Notes: generated by a model not told the origin, from the letters alone. DNA of 64,000 nt from Misgurnus anguillicaudatus (GCF_027580225.2 NC_073342.2:14620001-14684000); one strand, 5' to 3'; shown: positions 32,694 through 45,401, counted from the stretch's first letter. Program-made: numbers and translations.

Positions 32694-32866
32694 CCCCGGG
32701 GCTGTTGAATGCTTTATTCTGATTGGTTGAGAAATGTTCCATGGCTATGCATTATTTTTCGGTAAACACACACCTGACCTGCCAAACAACCAGAGTAATA
32801 TCTTAGCAATGTCTGAGGTAACAGTGATATAAGCAGGAAAATTAACTCCTTTACGGTCCTTTAATC
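32694..32866. mobile_element. partial hairpin MITE (CCCCGGGGCTGTTGAATGC end)
   Basis: It begins TACCCCGGGGCTGTTGAATG and continues with CACACACCTGACCTG. It matches the reverse complement of the right part of 14196-14481 and the left part of 53044-53270. Confidence 0.7.
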
Positions 32867-32871
32867 CTTAT

Positions 32872-33330
32872 GCTGCGTTCAGACCAGCCGCGGTAGAGGT
32901 GTCAAGCGCGATTGATTTCAATGTTAAGTCAATGTAAAGACGTCTTGATGCACGTCTGGATATCTTATGAGAATGAGACATTTAGCGCAGCGCAGCGCGA
33001 CACGATTTTAGTTTTGAAAATTTGCATCTAGTTCACGCAAATGGCGCGAATTGAGCGTTGCTGCAGGAAATGCGCGATTTGAAAAATTTGAACTTTGGCA
33101 AAAAACGTGCCGCGTTAACCAAGCCGGAGCTTGCTCTAGTAGTGACATGATTACAGGAAGTGGGCATAGTCGCAGAAGCTCCTCCCATGACGCAAATTTC
33201 TGCGTGAATGACTAGAATTTCACGCACAACTTTCACGTGCGAATGAAGCGAGTAAACTCAAAATGTTCAAGCGGCAAACTAGACGCGGTAGACGCGAATT
33301 TGACGCTTCAAACGCGGCTGGTGTGAACCC
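32872..33330. mobile_element. MITE with GCGTTCAGACCAGCCGCG ends
   Basis: The left end TGCGTTCAGACCAGCCGCGG and right end CGCGGCTGGTGTGAACCCA are inverted. The interior is CpG-rich (GCGCAGCGCAGCGCGACACG). A related fragment is at 61888-62060 (GTGTTTACACCAACCGCG). Confidence 0.8.
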
Positions 33331-34807
33331 ATTATTACACTTTGCATCGTGCCTGTCGTCAATTATTCCTTATTTTAATAAATCTTTGTAGTCTGTAGTT
33401 CACACAGTAGTATTCAGTGGTGCAGTGCAGGCAGGGTATACGCAGGTATACAGAGTTACTCAGTATACCCACTCTGCATGGCGTATATGCATTTCTTAAT
33501 ATTAAAGGAACAGTATGTAGGATTGTGTCCAAAATTGGTACTGCAATCACACAACTGGTGGCCAATACACAACATGACAACATAAACATCAGTTGAGGGC
33601 TGCAACTCCACTTTTTAAATGACAATATCCTGGCTGGACCACTGTTGTCAGTGATATAAGTTTTTTAAATGAAAATTATTTCTTAATGTCTAGTGACATA
33701 TCAGGGCCATTTTATGATTAATTTATATAAAATTCTTACATACTGTTCTTTAAATATTAATTTCATAATGATCAAGTCATGCAGCAATGAAAATATTAGC
33801 CCATTTCTGAGTGAACTAATTAGTATGCAAGATTATAGTCTTACATGTCGTTTATATCACAGAATGTTCAACCTTAGTTGGTCCACATTTAAAAAATGGT
33901 GGTGTAAATAAAAGAGTATACCAATTTCTCTAGGCATCACTGGTAGTACTCGATAACATTAAAATCCTACTCACAAAGGCAGAAGCTAAAAATTGGCAAA
34001 TTTTGTTGAATAAAAATCCCATAGAAAATAGTGATAAACGTTTATTTTGTATTGGCACGTTTGGCCTGATACTGATGAAATGTCTGTGGTAATCAGCAAT
34101 GCAGAGAATACAATTTCCCAAAGGAGTCCCAACAAGGCCTATTAGTTTTTTTTGGGGCAAAATCAATTTGTAATCATTTATGGAGACGGTGCACACCCCT
34201 CCAAATTCCAGGCCTTGTAAAACATTACTCTCCCATCTGTGCACTATACAAGAAAATCCTGGCAGAGTGTTTTACTAAACAGCTACGGCTCATTAAATGA
34301 GTTTTTAGTCAGAGGTTGTTGAAGAATGATTTATTTCTGTTTAATGCTAATGATAAATCTGTTTATTGTTCAGGAGAGGATCGCACTGACTCAAATGCGC
34401 AGTTTGGCATTTTCTCACCCTGCGGCATAAACTCTGTATACAAAGGCAAGTGAAGGTGAACATTTCCATATGGGCTCTTCTCAAAGAATCAGTAGCAGAT
34501 TCATCTGACACCTTTTGCAGTAAACCTGCCTATTCCCAAACTGATTGATGAGGCAGACTTCTGGCTGTACTTTGTGAGCAGTAGTTACTATGAATATTTC
34601 AGGAGTTACTATGGCAATCAGGCAGGATCGCAATGGTCTGTGGCTAATAATACATTCAAAGAAGTGTACTGAGGAAATGTGTGATCAATGCTTGTCAAGC
34701 TCATCTCAAAATACCAGGATACTTTTAGGTGATGGTGACGCCAGTGAATGTGTAATGTCTGATGGGGAAATATACTTAGGCCACCAGTCAATACATCTTT
34801 ACACTGA
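33331..34807. other. mostly unique upstream DNA
   Basis: 33500-33700 contains a diverged MITE fragment (AAAGGAACAGTATGTAGGAT). The remainder, including 34350-34800, shows no repeat ends and no supportable exon. Confidence 0.45.
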
Positions 34808-35176
34808 ATTTAAAGTCTATGTGAACTGGAAGTCCCAATCGACTTCCATCTTGTGACGTATTTCCGAGTGAAACGGAATATTATGCGAGGAAAATAGTGG
34901 GGCGTGGCTTTTGTTTTCCACTGTGCTGTAATTGGATATAGAAAAGTAGGCGTTTCATTCAGAGATGGAACTGGCAGCAGACAGACAGTTGGAGGGGGCG
35001 GAGTTAATGGATGCTCCTGCCCAAGCCGTCTAGCTGATGTCAGAGGGCGAAAGTAAATATTTAGAAGTTTATGAGGGCAAAAATATAATGCCTAACATTA
35101 ATAAATTGTTTATTATAAATACTGCAATATTACATAAAAAAAGAATTGTCAGTTTTGATTTCATTGGGACTTTAAA
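34808..35176. mobile_element. MITE with TTTAAAGTCTATGTGAAC / CATTGGGACTTTAAAG ends
   Basis: The inverted termini share TTTAAAGTC. The interior includes GGAAGTCCCAATCGACTTCC and TTTTGATTTCATTGGGAC, and GGAGGGGGCGGAG near 34990. Confidence 0.65.
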
Positions 35177-36290
35177 GCAGTAGAGACGTACGCACACAGC
35201 CTTAAACGCTCATTATAGTTGTGTGTACGTCCTACGGCGTAGCCGTGACAGTCTAGGATACGCGTCGGTTTTTAAATATACTTCTGGGTCGTCACCCGCA
35301 TCGACATGCAAACACACATGCAGACCACTGGGAGGCAGTATCCACGCGTGTAACCACAGTAGCAGCGCGACTATCAATGAAGAAGCAGCTTGGTCAGTTT
35401 AACCCACAAACGAAGAAGAAACAATAGCTTGTTGTGTATGCCTGCGTCCAAAACCGCATATGTACAGTAGGTACTGAATAAGATGAAGTTTGTTTTACTT
35501 GCCGTTAAAACAGTATTGTATAGTATGAATCCTGGTAGTATGAATGGGATTTTCGTACGTACTACATCCACCATGTTGCTACATCACGTGACCAAAGTCT
35601 TCATAACGTCATGTCATTCCAGCGCGAAAACAGCCGCATGCCTCTTCTTCTTCGTTGGATAACTCCTCTCCCGGGGCATCATGGGATAGTGAAGTGTCCA
35701 TCTTATACACACTACAAAATCTAACAGAAAGTAGTAGGTCATCCGGGTACTTTTCGCATACTGTTTTTCGAATACTATGTATTCGGACATACTACTCACC
35801 TCGCCTACTGCTTTTCGCGTACTATATAGTATGAAGTAGGCGGTTTCGGACCCAGCATATGTTTTGAGAAGAGCTGCGGTGATTGAAGTAAATAAACAGC
35901 GACTTTTGTTACAGTTCAGCTAAATCACTCCTAAACGTGGCCTATCTTTGGTCACACCGTCGTAAACAGAATTTTTTTACCTAATGGGAGGGGTTCTAGT
36001 GGACCAATCACAGCCCTTGCGGTCCACATAAAACTGACACGCTGTTAAAAATTTGTTACGCAGAGGCTACGGATAATCGATGGCGTAGCTACAGCGTACA
36101 CCTTAAGCACGACTATAAATTGTATTTAGTATAGTTTTTTTGACTCTTACGTGAACACAAACACAGATGTTTGACGCATGCACATTGCTGCAGGCGAATG
36201 TGCAACCTACGCATTCGAGGATTTCAAAAATCTGATGGTGAGCAATGACGAAAATTTAAAACTGTGTCAATCGCGTACACGTAAATCACA
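35177..36290. mobile_element. CpG-rich element with a nested MITE
   Basis: The outer sequence (GTACGCACACAGCC, GTACGTCCTACGGCGTAGCC; right part GATGGCGTAGCTACAGCGTAC) has inverted blocks. Inside, 35436-35862 is a second MITE with ends TGCGTCCAAAACCGCATATG and GTAGGCGGTTTCGGACCCAG. A fragment of the inner element recurs at about 62400-62530 (GCCTACTATATAGTATGA). Confidence 0.65.
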
Positions 36291-36295
36291 TTAGC

Positions 36296-37065
36296 CTCTT
36301 TCACACAGTAATTCTGGAAATTACCATGAATTTACCAGAATGAATTTACCAGTAAATACAAAAATGTGCTGTTCACACACGCAGTGGCGTTCCGTTATTT
36401 TACCAGTAAGACATCATTCACACATCAGTATCAAAATACCGGTAAATTCGTTGAGAAAGCGGAAGTACCTGTAGCACGCGGCGAGCTCAGTGTTGGTTTT
36501 GTAAACAATCCACGTCGTTCATAACCACGGTCCGTATTTTGTTGTTTTCACGTCTGTGGTAAACAGTCGCGAAGTTGCTCATGACCAAACAACATTGAAT
36601 GAGACGACGTCAAACCGAAAATGCGTTTTTAACAACAGTACTGTTTGCACTTTAGGTTTCACAGAGGGCGTGCTAAGGATGTTGGCAATTCGGCGGTAAG
36701 CTGTTTTAAACAACTTTGGTGAAGAAATGTGGACGTAAACTTTAGGTGTGCTCAACTTTCAAGCAGCATGTGTGTGGAAACGTCAGTAAACACTGCGGGG
36801 GTAAACGCGTCATCTGTATTAAAACGCTATGATTGGCCCAAAGCTGTCAGCACGGTCTGACGTCGTCCGTTCTAAATGCCGGTAATCCTATAATTTTCGT
36901 TCACACACAACGCTTACCAGTAAATTACTGGTAATCTTACAACCTGTCTTACTGGTAAATTGGGAGCACTGATTTACCGGAAAGGTTCTGTTCACACACG
37001 ACATGTTAACGGCAATTTACCAGTAAATTACCAGTAAAGACTGTATGTGTGAAAGGGACTATTGG
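36296..37065. mobile_element. 770-bp MITE with CTCTTTCACACAG ends
   Basis: The left end GCCTCTTTCACACAGTAATT and right end CTGTATGTGTGAAAGGGACT are inverted. Repeated TTTACCAGTAAAT/ATTTACTGG motifs lie near both ends. No ORF of note. Confidence 0.8.
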
Positions 37066-37880
37066 CTATACTTTGGACTTTCCTGTTAAAGGTCCTGTTC
37101 TTCCTGTGTTTATGAAGCTTTGATTGTGTTTTTGGTGCACAATATAACATGTGTTCATGTTTCACGTGTAAAAAAATACGGTATTTTTCACGCAATTTAC
37201 AATCTGTGTACCGCTGTTTTAACTTTCCTAAAAACGGGCCGTTGTCTTCCTTGTTCTATGAAGTCCCTCCTTCAGAAATACGTAACGAGTTCTGATTGTG
37301 TAGTTTGCTTAGTGTGTTGTGATTCGACAGCAGCTTAGCTTAGCAGAGCCGTTTGAGCCAAGCTGGTGACTGACGTAATCCTGTGGGCGGAGTTTAGTCA
37401 AAAACTGATTTATTGACATCATTCAACCAGGAAGTAGAGGGCTGTAGTCCAAACCTGCCGTTCGCTGTAGGCTTTGAAAGGGGAATTCTGTTTAAGAAAA
37501 TATATCGCCTGGCAGAGAACTTTGAACTTTATCATTTTGCAGGTATTATTTATGCTCTAACAGCAACATTACAACTAATTCATATTAATTCCACATTTGT
37601 ATGTTTTTGTATGAATTGTTTTCGCCCGTGTCATTGGGGTTAGGGTGGGGTCTTTGTTTTTTGTTTTTATAATAATCATACATTTATGTACAATTTGCTT
37701 TGTGCACATTTTTGGCCAACACATGACTGTCTACACTGAATTGACTTTCAACTTCACGATTTTCAACTATAAACGGCAAAATATTATATTATTATGGCCT
37801 GTAACATCTTGTGATCCATGACAATGAGCAAAAAGCTAAAAATAAATAATGACTTTGGATACCATATGTACATGCAATTA
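37066..37880. other. repeat-derived sequence, ends unresolved
   Basis: 37089-37420 starts AAAGGTCCTGTTCTTCCTGT with an internal CGGGCCGTTGTCTTCCTTGT repeat-like block. No transposase or gene exon was recognised. Confidence 0.4.
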
Positions 37881-39347
37881 TATAATCACCAAAATGCATT
37901 GAACCGAAAGCCATGCCTGTCTTGTGGAGTCTGCCATTCATTATCCATGGAGCTAACTAGATCCTCATTACCCGGTGGATTTGGCAGGTGCTATTCAAAG
38001 CGTGAGGGTTTGGCGCCAGGTTGTCTATTAAGGTATGGAACAGTAATGAGGTCTCTCCTTTAACATTTGGGGAAGATGAATCACCAGTTCTCAGTGGTAC
38101 TGTAGGATGAAAGTATGTGCTGGAAAGTATCAGGTGTTTGTGATGCACTGTGGGAAAGGATGCAGATGACAGTGGTGATTTTTCAAGGGCGTCCCACAAT
38201 ATAGTGCCGTTGTGATAAAGCAGCTGCTTAAAATACTTTAAAGTGTGTGAAAAGTAATTTGTGTATGTCTATTCGTAGACCCGCACTGCACAGTAGATCA
38301 ATATTCAAGTAAATTGGCCTATTTTGTGACATTGGCCAATTTACCAGCATAACATTTCAAGTGGGAATTGACGCCTTTGTATTTGATATATCCCTTTTTT
38401 GCTGTAATGACGCTGTGCACTCAGTCGGTATACACAAAACCAGATTTCAGAAACTTTCAATTTTGTACACATTTTTACATTTTGTAATATTACATTTTTT
38501 CTCTGTAAACACCACATTCTTGATATTATGCGCAAAATGCCCTTTACAGAATAATCCAAGATATCTCAACAAAGCAAATAACATCAAAAAGTCTGAGAAA
38601 TGGTCGCGGATGATCAGGAATGCATCTACGAAGAAACTGACGTGATATCTCCTCACCCTTCTCTCATCAGATCGTGTGGCTCATTACTGTGGATATGTCA
38701 CGTTGTGAGAATTGGCAAATTCTTCAAACAGCCCCCCATATCACACTTCTCTCCAAAATCGAGGAAAATGTCACCAAACCTCAAGACTGAAGTTGGCGAT
38801 GTGTCTTGTGTGTGCGTGCAGGCGCAGCTAATGAGGAATGGAGCTAAAACGAATGTCATTTTACTATCAGTTACCATTTATCAATAAGAAGACATAAGTG
38901 GAAAGGTGTTTATCACTTCCTCTTCTATAAATAGGGCACTAGGACTTTCTAATCACATCATATTGCACTTTACCTACTATAATATTTACAATCTGCTCAA
39001 CGTATATTGTTTATACTGTGTAGTGTATGAATTATGACAACAAAAGATTAAGATTTTAATTGCGATTATCATTGCCGATTAATAGACTTTACACTGAAGT
39101 TTTGAAATGTTTTATAACTTTCAGTTAAGCAGCTGCATGGTAAATTCTAAACATCCAAAACTGAATAATATAATGTAAATAATAACAAATAATTATGGGA
39201 TTTACGTTGTTAGTAAAAAAAAACCATACAAATAGCTAAAGAACACGTCAACTTGTCACTTTTAAAATCTCATTTGGTGCCCATGCATACTGTCTAAACA
39301 CACAGAAATGGGCACAAATGGACAGTTGTAATTGAGGCTTCTGGTGA
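37881..39347. other. repeat-poor island, candidate non-coding conserved DNA
   Basis: 37890-38210 is balanced in composition, lacks transposon ends and contains ATTATCCATGGAGCTAACTA and CTCATTACCCGG. 38350-38880 is also unassigned. No splice-flanked exon was found. Confidence 0.35.
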
Positions 39348-41546
39348 TTAAAGGCAGAGTAGGCAGGTTTAAGTCTAAAACACTTTTCCAAATTTGTTTA
39401 AACTGTCTTTATATACCAATACATAAGTAAAGTGTAAGTACTCTGAAAAAGAGAGTATAAAAATCGAGTGTCTGTAGACCTCTCACGACTGTTTTAAACA
39501 CAGCTCATTTTTCCATTCACTCCATCCCCTCCCTTCTGGGTTTCTTCTAAAGCCACGCCCCCAAAACACATGAACGCGCGGCGCTGACCGGCTCTGCTGG
39601 GAGAAGCATTTTACCTCAGACGAGCCGAGAGGAAGGAGCGCGGTGCATGTAGTAACATCATGTCCCAATCACATGTAAAAATACACCTAACTTTATCACT
39701 ATTAATATAAACAAATACGATAGCTTTAAGTACTCACTATTAAGCGAGCGTATCGATACTGGTGAAGTTTAAAATATATTTTGTATATAACATATAGGGC
39801 TCTATCTTACACCCAGCGCAATGCGCGACGCAAGTGTCTTTCGCTAGTTTCCACCCTAATTTTCACGTTTAGTGCCGCGTTGTTTAAATAGCAAATGCAT
39901 TTGCGCCCCCTTTGCGCCCATGGGCGTTCTGGTCTGAAAAACGAGGTGTGTTCAGGCGCATTGTTGGCGCGTTGCTATTTTGAGGTAACTAAAATAGACT
40001 ACGCCATTGACCAACAAAAACCTGGTCTAAAGTCTAAAGTCAATGGCGCAATATGTTTTATGTTATTTAAAGAGCGCATTAGTAATATGCGCCTATAAAC
40101 GGGAGGACAACGCGGGTTTGCTTATCACAAAGTACATAAATGCGCAGCAGCACAAAAATGCTTTTAAATATGAAAGATTAAAGGATTGAATTTAAGAGAT
40201 TATTATTGAGTCTCTTGGACATATTTATAAATGAGGACTGATTATGAGACGTTAGAAGGCGCAAAGAGCTGCTTCACCTACAGCCTGATAAGTAAATAAA
40301 TGCTTTGCTTTAAACAAATGCATCTGTTTTTAAAAGTTTTTTTTAATGCTACCTCACGGATTTATTGTATATGATGTACCTGTGGATATGGCGAGATGAG
40401 AAACATTTGTAAGTAATGCTTAAAAAAACTCTTTGCTAAAAAAAACCGCTGTCCAAAGTGCTGAAACGTGAGGAGAGCCGTTTGTAATTTCTTTATCTCC
40501 TGTTTGTTACAAATAAAGTATTTTTAGAGTACAAACCTTATCTTACATACTTGTAAATTATTTTTTGATGATATTGGATAGCCATACATTTAAAGCAATT
40601 ACAAGCCTGCTTTTTACTTCCATGACTAAAAGAAAACGGGTTTTAAAGGTTTTAATAAAAAAATAACAATTTCAATATAAGGGAGAAACAACACAATTAT
40701 TTAACATTAATCTTAAACTGGGGATCTTCTACCTCCGCTTAGTTTTTCAGTTTACAAAGTCCGTCATCTAAATAGGGATTAGACATAGCGCCAGCGCAAC
40801 TTGCTTTTAAAGGGAATGAGAGCTGTGACTCTCATTGGTTTACTGCACGTTACGCCCAAAATACTCCCATTACAAAAGGACCTACCCTTTTCGACCATGC
40901 GCTCGGCGCAAAAACAATTTTTCCCGTCGTTAAATTAGCAAAAGTGGATTCGGACACGCCCATTTAGACGTTGCGCTGTGCGCTTTAGACAATGCGCTTA
41001 GATCGTTAAAATAGAGCCCATACTGTGTTTTGCATGTAAGAGTTTCCGTGATGAAAGCATTGTTGACTCTGATGAGGACTACACTCCGGAGACAATACCG
41101 CTACCGCATCGTCGACTCGAAGAAAAGCCACGCGATATTTACTCTCTTTTGATTTCTTCGTCTATTCCTTTTTTTGCCTTCGCTGACTGCATATGCATGT
41201 ACTGTGAGTTCTGAATGCACTTTCTCTGCTGTACTTTTGCTCTTCCTAGAGTGCCTCGTGCACGTTCAAATCAATCGGGTTTGCGCATGTGTGGGCAGAT
41301 TCCGTAGCAACAGGGGTGGTGCCATGGTCGCGAGAGAGAGTGATAGTCGCGCAAGCCAATCATTTGTTTCGTCCCGAATGGAAACAATGAGCTGTGTTTA
41401 AAACAGTCTTGAAAAGTCTACAGACACTCAAGTTTTATACTCTCTTTTTCAGAGTACTTACATTTTATTTATGTATTGGTATATAAAGACAGTTTAAACA
41501 AAATTGTAAAAAAGTTTTTTAGATAATTCCTGCCTATCCTGCCTTG
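39348..41546. mobile_element. MITE with TTAAAGGCAGAGTAGGCAGG ends, split by a nested element
   Basis: The left arm (TAAAGTGTAAGTACTCTGAA, GAGTGTCTGTAGACC) is mirrored by the right arm (GTCTACAGACACTC, TCAGAGTACTTACA, ending ATTCCTGCCTATCCTGCCTT). Removing 39797-41022 restores one continuous host of about 970 bp. Confidence 0.88.
39797..41019. mobile_element. nested Harbinger-like MITE (GGGCTCTATCTTA) with ATA target duplication
   Basis: The termini GGGCTCTATCTTACACCC and TTAAAATAGAGCCC are inverted. ATA flanks both sides (39794-39796 and 41020-41022), a TWA-type 3-bp duplication. The interior is rich in GCGCAATGCGCGACGC-type sequence and carries no transposase. Confidence 0.82.
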
Positions 41547-42059
41547 AATTTTTTCACCCGCAATTGTAATCCCGATTAGTTTTTCGATTAATTGTGCAGC
41601 CCTACTGTGTATGCTGTTTTTGTGAATACTATTTTTATGAATACTGTTTACTGTTTTTGCTATGTGTTTCTCATCTAAATATTGCCAGTTGGTTTACAAT
41701 GGTTTACAACATAAACAGTGTTCAGTAGTATAGAATCAAGTAACAGTAGGGGAGTTATAATATTAATTAATAAATAAGCATTTACACAGTATATGTGTTA
41801 GGCTACTATAGTATTTAGTTACTATAGTTTGGGCAGAAATACAGGGGCAAATGTATTAATATTTATGTACCAAATCTTCAAAACCTTTTATAGATTTAGA
41901 AATGAAGTTGCGATCTGGAGGTAATTATGAGATTGTGCTAATTTGTTAATGGATCCACTTCAGGAACATTACAGCCCCAAAATATAATTTTTTTTTAAGA
42001 CGTCAATTAAATCTTTGGTGTCCCCAGAGTACATATGTTTTAGCTTAAAATATCATATC
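41547..42059. other. unassigned AT-rich sequence
   Basis: No repeat ends or exon recognised, apart from the last few bases of the preceding element. Confidence 0.4.
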
Positions 42060-42774
42060 GATAATTTATTATAGCATGTTAAAATTTCCACTTAGATGTG
42101 AGAGAAAATGTGCCGTTTTGGGGTGTGTCCTTTTAAATGCAAATGAGCTGATCTCTGCACTAAATTAACAGTGTTGGGGGTAACGCATTACTTTATAAAT
42201 GTACACATTAATATTTGAGTTACTTTTTTTAAAAAGTAATGCATGTTACTTTTAAGTTTAATTAATTCAATTTAAAAAATAAAATAATCTACTGAATTAA
42301 ACTGAACATATTAACGTAGATTTATGCACTCTGTGCGCCTGAGTGGGAAAAGTTTGAGTCAGAAACGGAGATGTCAGGCCAGAGCTTGACTTTTTTTCGA
42401 TCATACAAAACACGTGCAAGGCCTGAAAGAGATCAATCCTCAGCCAAGTAAGAAAAAGTAACACAAAAGTAACTTAAAAGTAACGTAAGCATTACTTTTT
42501 TGGGCAGTAACTTAATATTGTAATGCATTACTTTTAAAAGTAACTTTCCCCAACACTGCAGATTAAGGGGCAATATTATCCCCTTCTGACATCACAAGGG
42601 GAGCCAAATTTGAATGACCTATTTTTTTCAGATGCTTGCAGAGAATGGTTTACCAAAACTAAGCTACTGTGTTGATCTTTTTCACATTTTCAAGGTTGAT
42701 AGAAGCAGTGGGGACCCAATTAAAGCACTTAAACATGGAAAAAGTCAGATTTTCGTGATATGACCCCTTTAAAG
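42060..42774 (-). mobile_element. GGGGACATG-family MITE (reverse) split by a hAT-like element
   Basis: The reverse-complement family order is present: TTTAAATGCAAATGAGCTGA, CTCTGCACTAAAT, then after the insert GATTAAGGGGCAATATTATC, GCAGAGAATGGTTTACC and GACCCCTTTAAAG. The insert occupies 42169-42558. Confidence 0.82.
42169..42558. mobile_element. hAT-like element CAGTGTTGGGG, nested copy
   Basis: Termini are CAGTGTTGGGGGTAACGC and AACTTTCCCCAACACTG, the reverse orientation of 16198-16719. The flanks TAAATTAA and CAGATTAA match at 6 of 8. Confidence 0.85.
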
Positions 42775-43057
42775 AGAACGTGTCAAGGTCTCGGCCTTAT
42801 AGACATCTGGAGACTTTTGAATTCACAGGGAAGGTATTACACATTTTTCACGAATGCACATAAAATATTGACCTTTTCCTTTTATCAAAATCACTTATCT
42901 CTTCGGTTATTAAATGTTAAATTAATAACATAGTATGCACTGTATACATCCAAATTCACCCCATTTAAATCCTTAATACATATTCTTGGCCTTATTGTGC
43001 GCGGTTATTCAGTAAACATTATTCTGTTGAAAAAAATAATAACTTTTTTGCCCTTAA

Positions 43058-43289
43058 AGGGATAGTTCTCCCAAAAATGAAACGTCTGTCATCATCTTAT
43101 GCTGTTACAAATCTGTATAAATTTCTATGTTATGCTGAACACAAAAAAAGAAATTTGCAATGAAGGAGGAAACAAAAGCATTGACTTCAATAGTTGGAGA
43201 AATACTACGTTGAAAGTCAATGGTGCTGTGGTTTTGTTACAGACATTGCTCAAAATATCTTCAGCAGAACAAAGAAATTAATACGTTTG
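43058..43289. mobile_element. GTTCACCC-family MITE, 3' truncated
   Basis: It starts TTAAAGGGATAGTTCTCCCA and carries GTCTGTCATCATCTTATGCT, and ends near AACAAAGAAATTAATACG where a hAT-like terminus begins. Confidence 0.75.
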
Positions 43290-44075
43290 CAGTGTTGGGG
43301 AAAGTTACTTTTAAAAGTAATGCATTACAATATTAAGTTACTTCCCAAAAAGTAACTAATTGCATTACTAAGTTACTTTTAAAGGAATAGTCTACTCATT
43401 TTCAATATTAAAATATGTTATTACCTTAACTAAGAATTGTTGATACATCCCTCTATCATCTGTGTGCGTGCACGTAAGCGCCGGACACATCAACGTTTTT
43501 CCTATTTAAGACGAGTAGTTATACGAGCAAGTTTGGTGGTACAAAATAAAACGTAGCGCTTCTCTAAGCGGATTTAAAAGAGGAACTATATTTTATGGCG
43601 TAATAGCACTTTTGGGAGTAATTCGACTCGCCTGAAAAGTCCGCTCCCCTTCTCACTCTCATAATGGGAGAGGGAGGGTGTTATTGCGCCGAGTCGAAGT
43701 ACTCCCAAAAGTGCTATTACGCCATACAATGTAGCTCCTCTTTTAAATCTGCTTAGAAAAGCGCTACGTTTTATTTTGTACCACCAAACTTGCTCGTATA
43801 ACTACTCTTCTTAAATAGGAAAAAACGTTGATGTGTTTGGTCACTTCTAACTTTATCTCTAAATGGTACCATTGAATGAATGGGGCTAAGCTAAATGCTA
43901 TCGAAGCATCGCAGCGCGCTCCAGCGCTTACGTGCACGCACACAGATGATAGAGGGATGTATCAACAATTCTTAGTTAAGTTAATAACATATTTTAATAT
44001 TGAAAATGAGTAGACTATTCCTTTAATAAAAAGTAATGCTTACGTTACTTTATTAGTAAATAATAAAAAAAATCA
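43290..44075. mobile_element. hAT-like CAGTGTTGGGG element, split by a foldback
   Basis: Left end CAGTGTTGGGGAAAGTTACT at 43290. The sequence runs to AAGTTACTTTT, is interrupted by the foldback at 43379-44026, and resumes AAAAAGTAATGCTTACGTTA. The right terminus is lost. Confidence 0.8.
43379..44026. mobile_element. 650-bp near-perfect foldback element
   Basis: The whole element is a giant inverted repeat. TTAAAGGAATAGTCTACTCA is mirrored by TGAGTAGACTATTCCTTTAA. TGATACATCCCTCTATCATC is mirrored by GATGATAGAGGGATGTATCA, apart from flanking differences. GGCGTAATAGCACTTTTGGG is mirrored by CCCAAAAGTGCTATTACGCC. The centre is CTCTCATAATGGGAGAG. A truncated copy lies at 54547-54945 and a solo end at 28609-28672. 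Confidence 0.92.
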
Positions 44076-45401
44076 TTTTAGGTGAAATCTTTGAAAAGTG
44101 ACCATACCCAAATGCATCTTTAAAAATGTGTGAAATCATTTAGCATTACAGTTCCAGTATATTTGCTATTTATACATTGTAAGGCGCATGTCTACACATT
44201 AATAAATAATGCATGATCAAATATCTTCTCTTTTCATCTATATATCACTGTATCTATTGATCTGAAGCCGACTGGCAGCCCGTTCTCTTTCTGTACTCAA
44301 CCATCCAGGTTATAGTCAATTCAGTGCTGACCAGTTAAACTCAATGTAATTGCTTGTAATTAAATTGACAGACTGATCCTCTTGGATCTGAATGAGGTTA
44401 ATGATGGTTGTTGGTCAGTCACAATTAGTCCTGATAATATCATTGCTTGCAAGATTTGGGATGTAAATGACGATAGCAGAACTTGCTTGAATTACCTTTC
44501 TGTCTTATGTTGTGCTTTTTACAGAGCTGGCTTTCCTAAACATTACGGATGTATCTAGGCTATGTGCAGTCAATCCCTCTGGTGTTGCATCTTTCTAACT
44601 CTGCAGGTTTAAAAACTGGGTCATAAACACGAAGTCAGGGTTTATTAATTTTGCTCTAAGTACACCCTTAATAAGTTCTTGTACAGGTAAGAGTATTATG
44701 GATCCCTGTGTGATATTGTTTTCAACAAGGAAAGCCGATCCACGCATTCTTCCTAAATGTCATATCAAACTGTATGTTTATGACCTTTAATATGCGTTCA
44801 TTGCCACATTGTTGAAAGAAAAGAGAGAAAGAGAGAGAGTAAGCTAGATGACAGATATTCGTGTGTGTTGGAGGTAAAACAAGAGAGAATCCTATTCTGA
44901 GATCTGTTGATGTTATGACAGATGAGCGCCGCAATGTAATCCTTCTTAATACTGCGGAAATTTCATTTCGTGTACCGGCCGCCAATGGCTTCAGATTACT
45001 CTCTCCTCGTAGAGAGCGAGAGAGCACAGACAGCATGAATAAAATACTTATCCATCCTGTCGCCCTATCGTCTTGTTGTGTTTTATTACTGCCGTAGATG
45101 TCGGATAGCAGCTAGAGTCACATCGTGAGACTTTCATCGCGCCCTTTGTGAAGGAACTGAGTAGCTGTCTCTCGGTGAAAGAAAGCCAGTTTGGTTTGGT
45201 TCATTTTACCAAGTTTTATGAGCCACTCACAATGAGCTTTGAATAAATGTTTTGAGAGCGTTCAAGCCAATATGTGTTGGGTCGGTTAAAGATGACAGAC
45301 AAAGATAGGACGAGTAAACAGCTAATGAATATCAGTTACTACGGCTATCACTTGTCTTTCGAGCAAAATACTTTGAAATCTACGTACAATGTAGAGACGA
45401 T
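44076..45401. other. repeat-poor island, strongest candidate conserved non-coding DNA
   Basis: 44200-44520 is free of transposon ends and carries clustered homeodomain-type cores: TTGCTTGTAATTAAATTGAC, GTCACAATTAGTCCTG, ATGAGGTTAATGATGG. 44530-45400 is unassigned. Whether it is conserved cannot be tested here. Confidence 0.35.

Noticed and set aside
33359..33625. 88-codon minus-strand frame near a Cys/Val-rich stretch
   Set aside because: It overlaps a MITE fragment and shows no domain.
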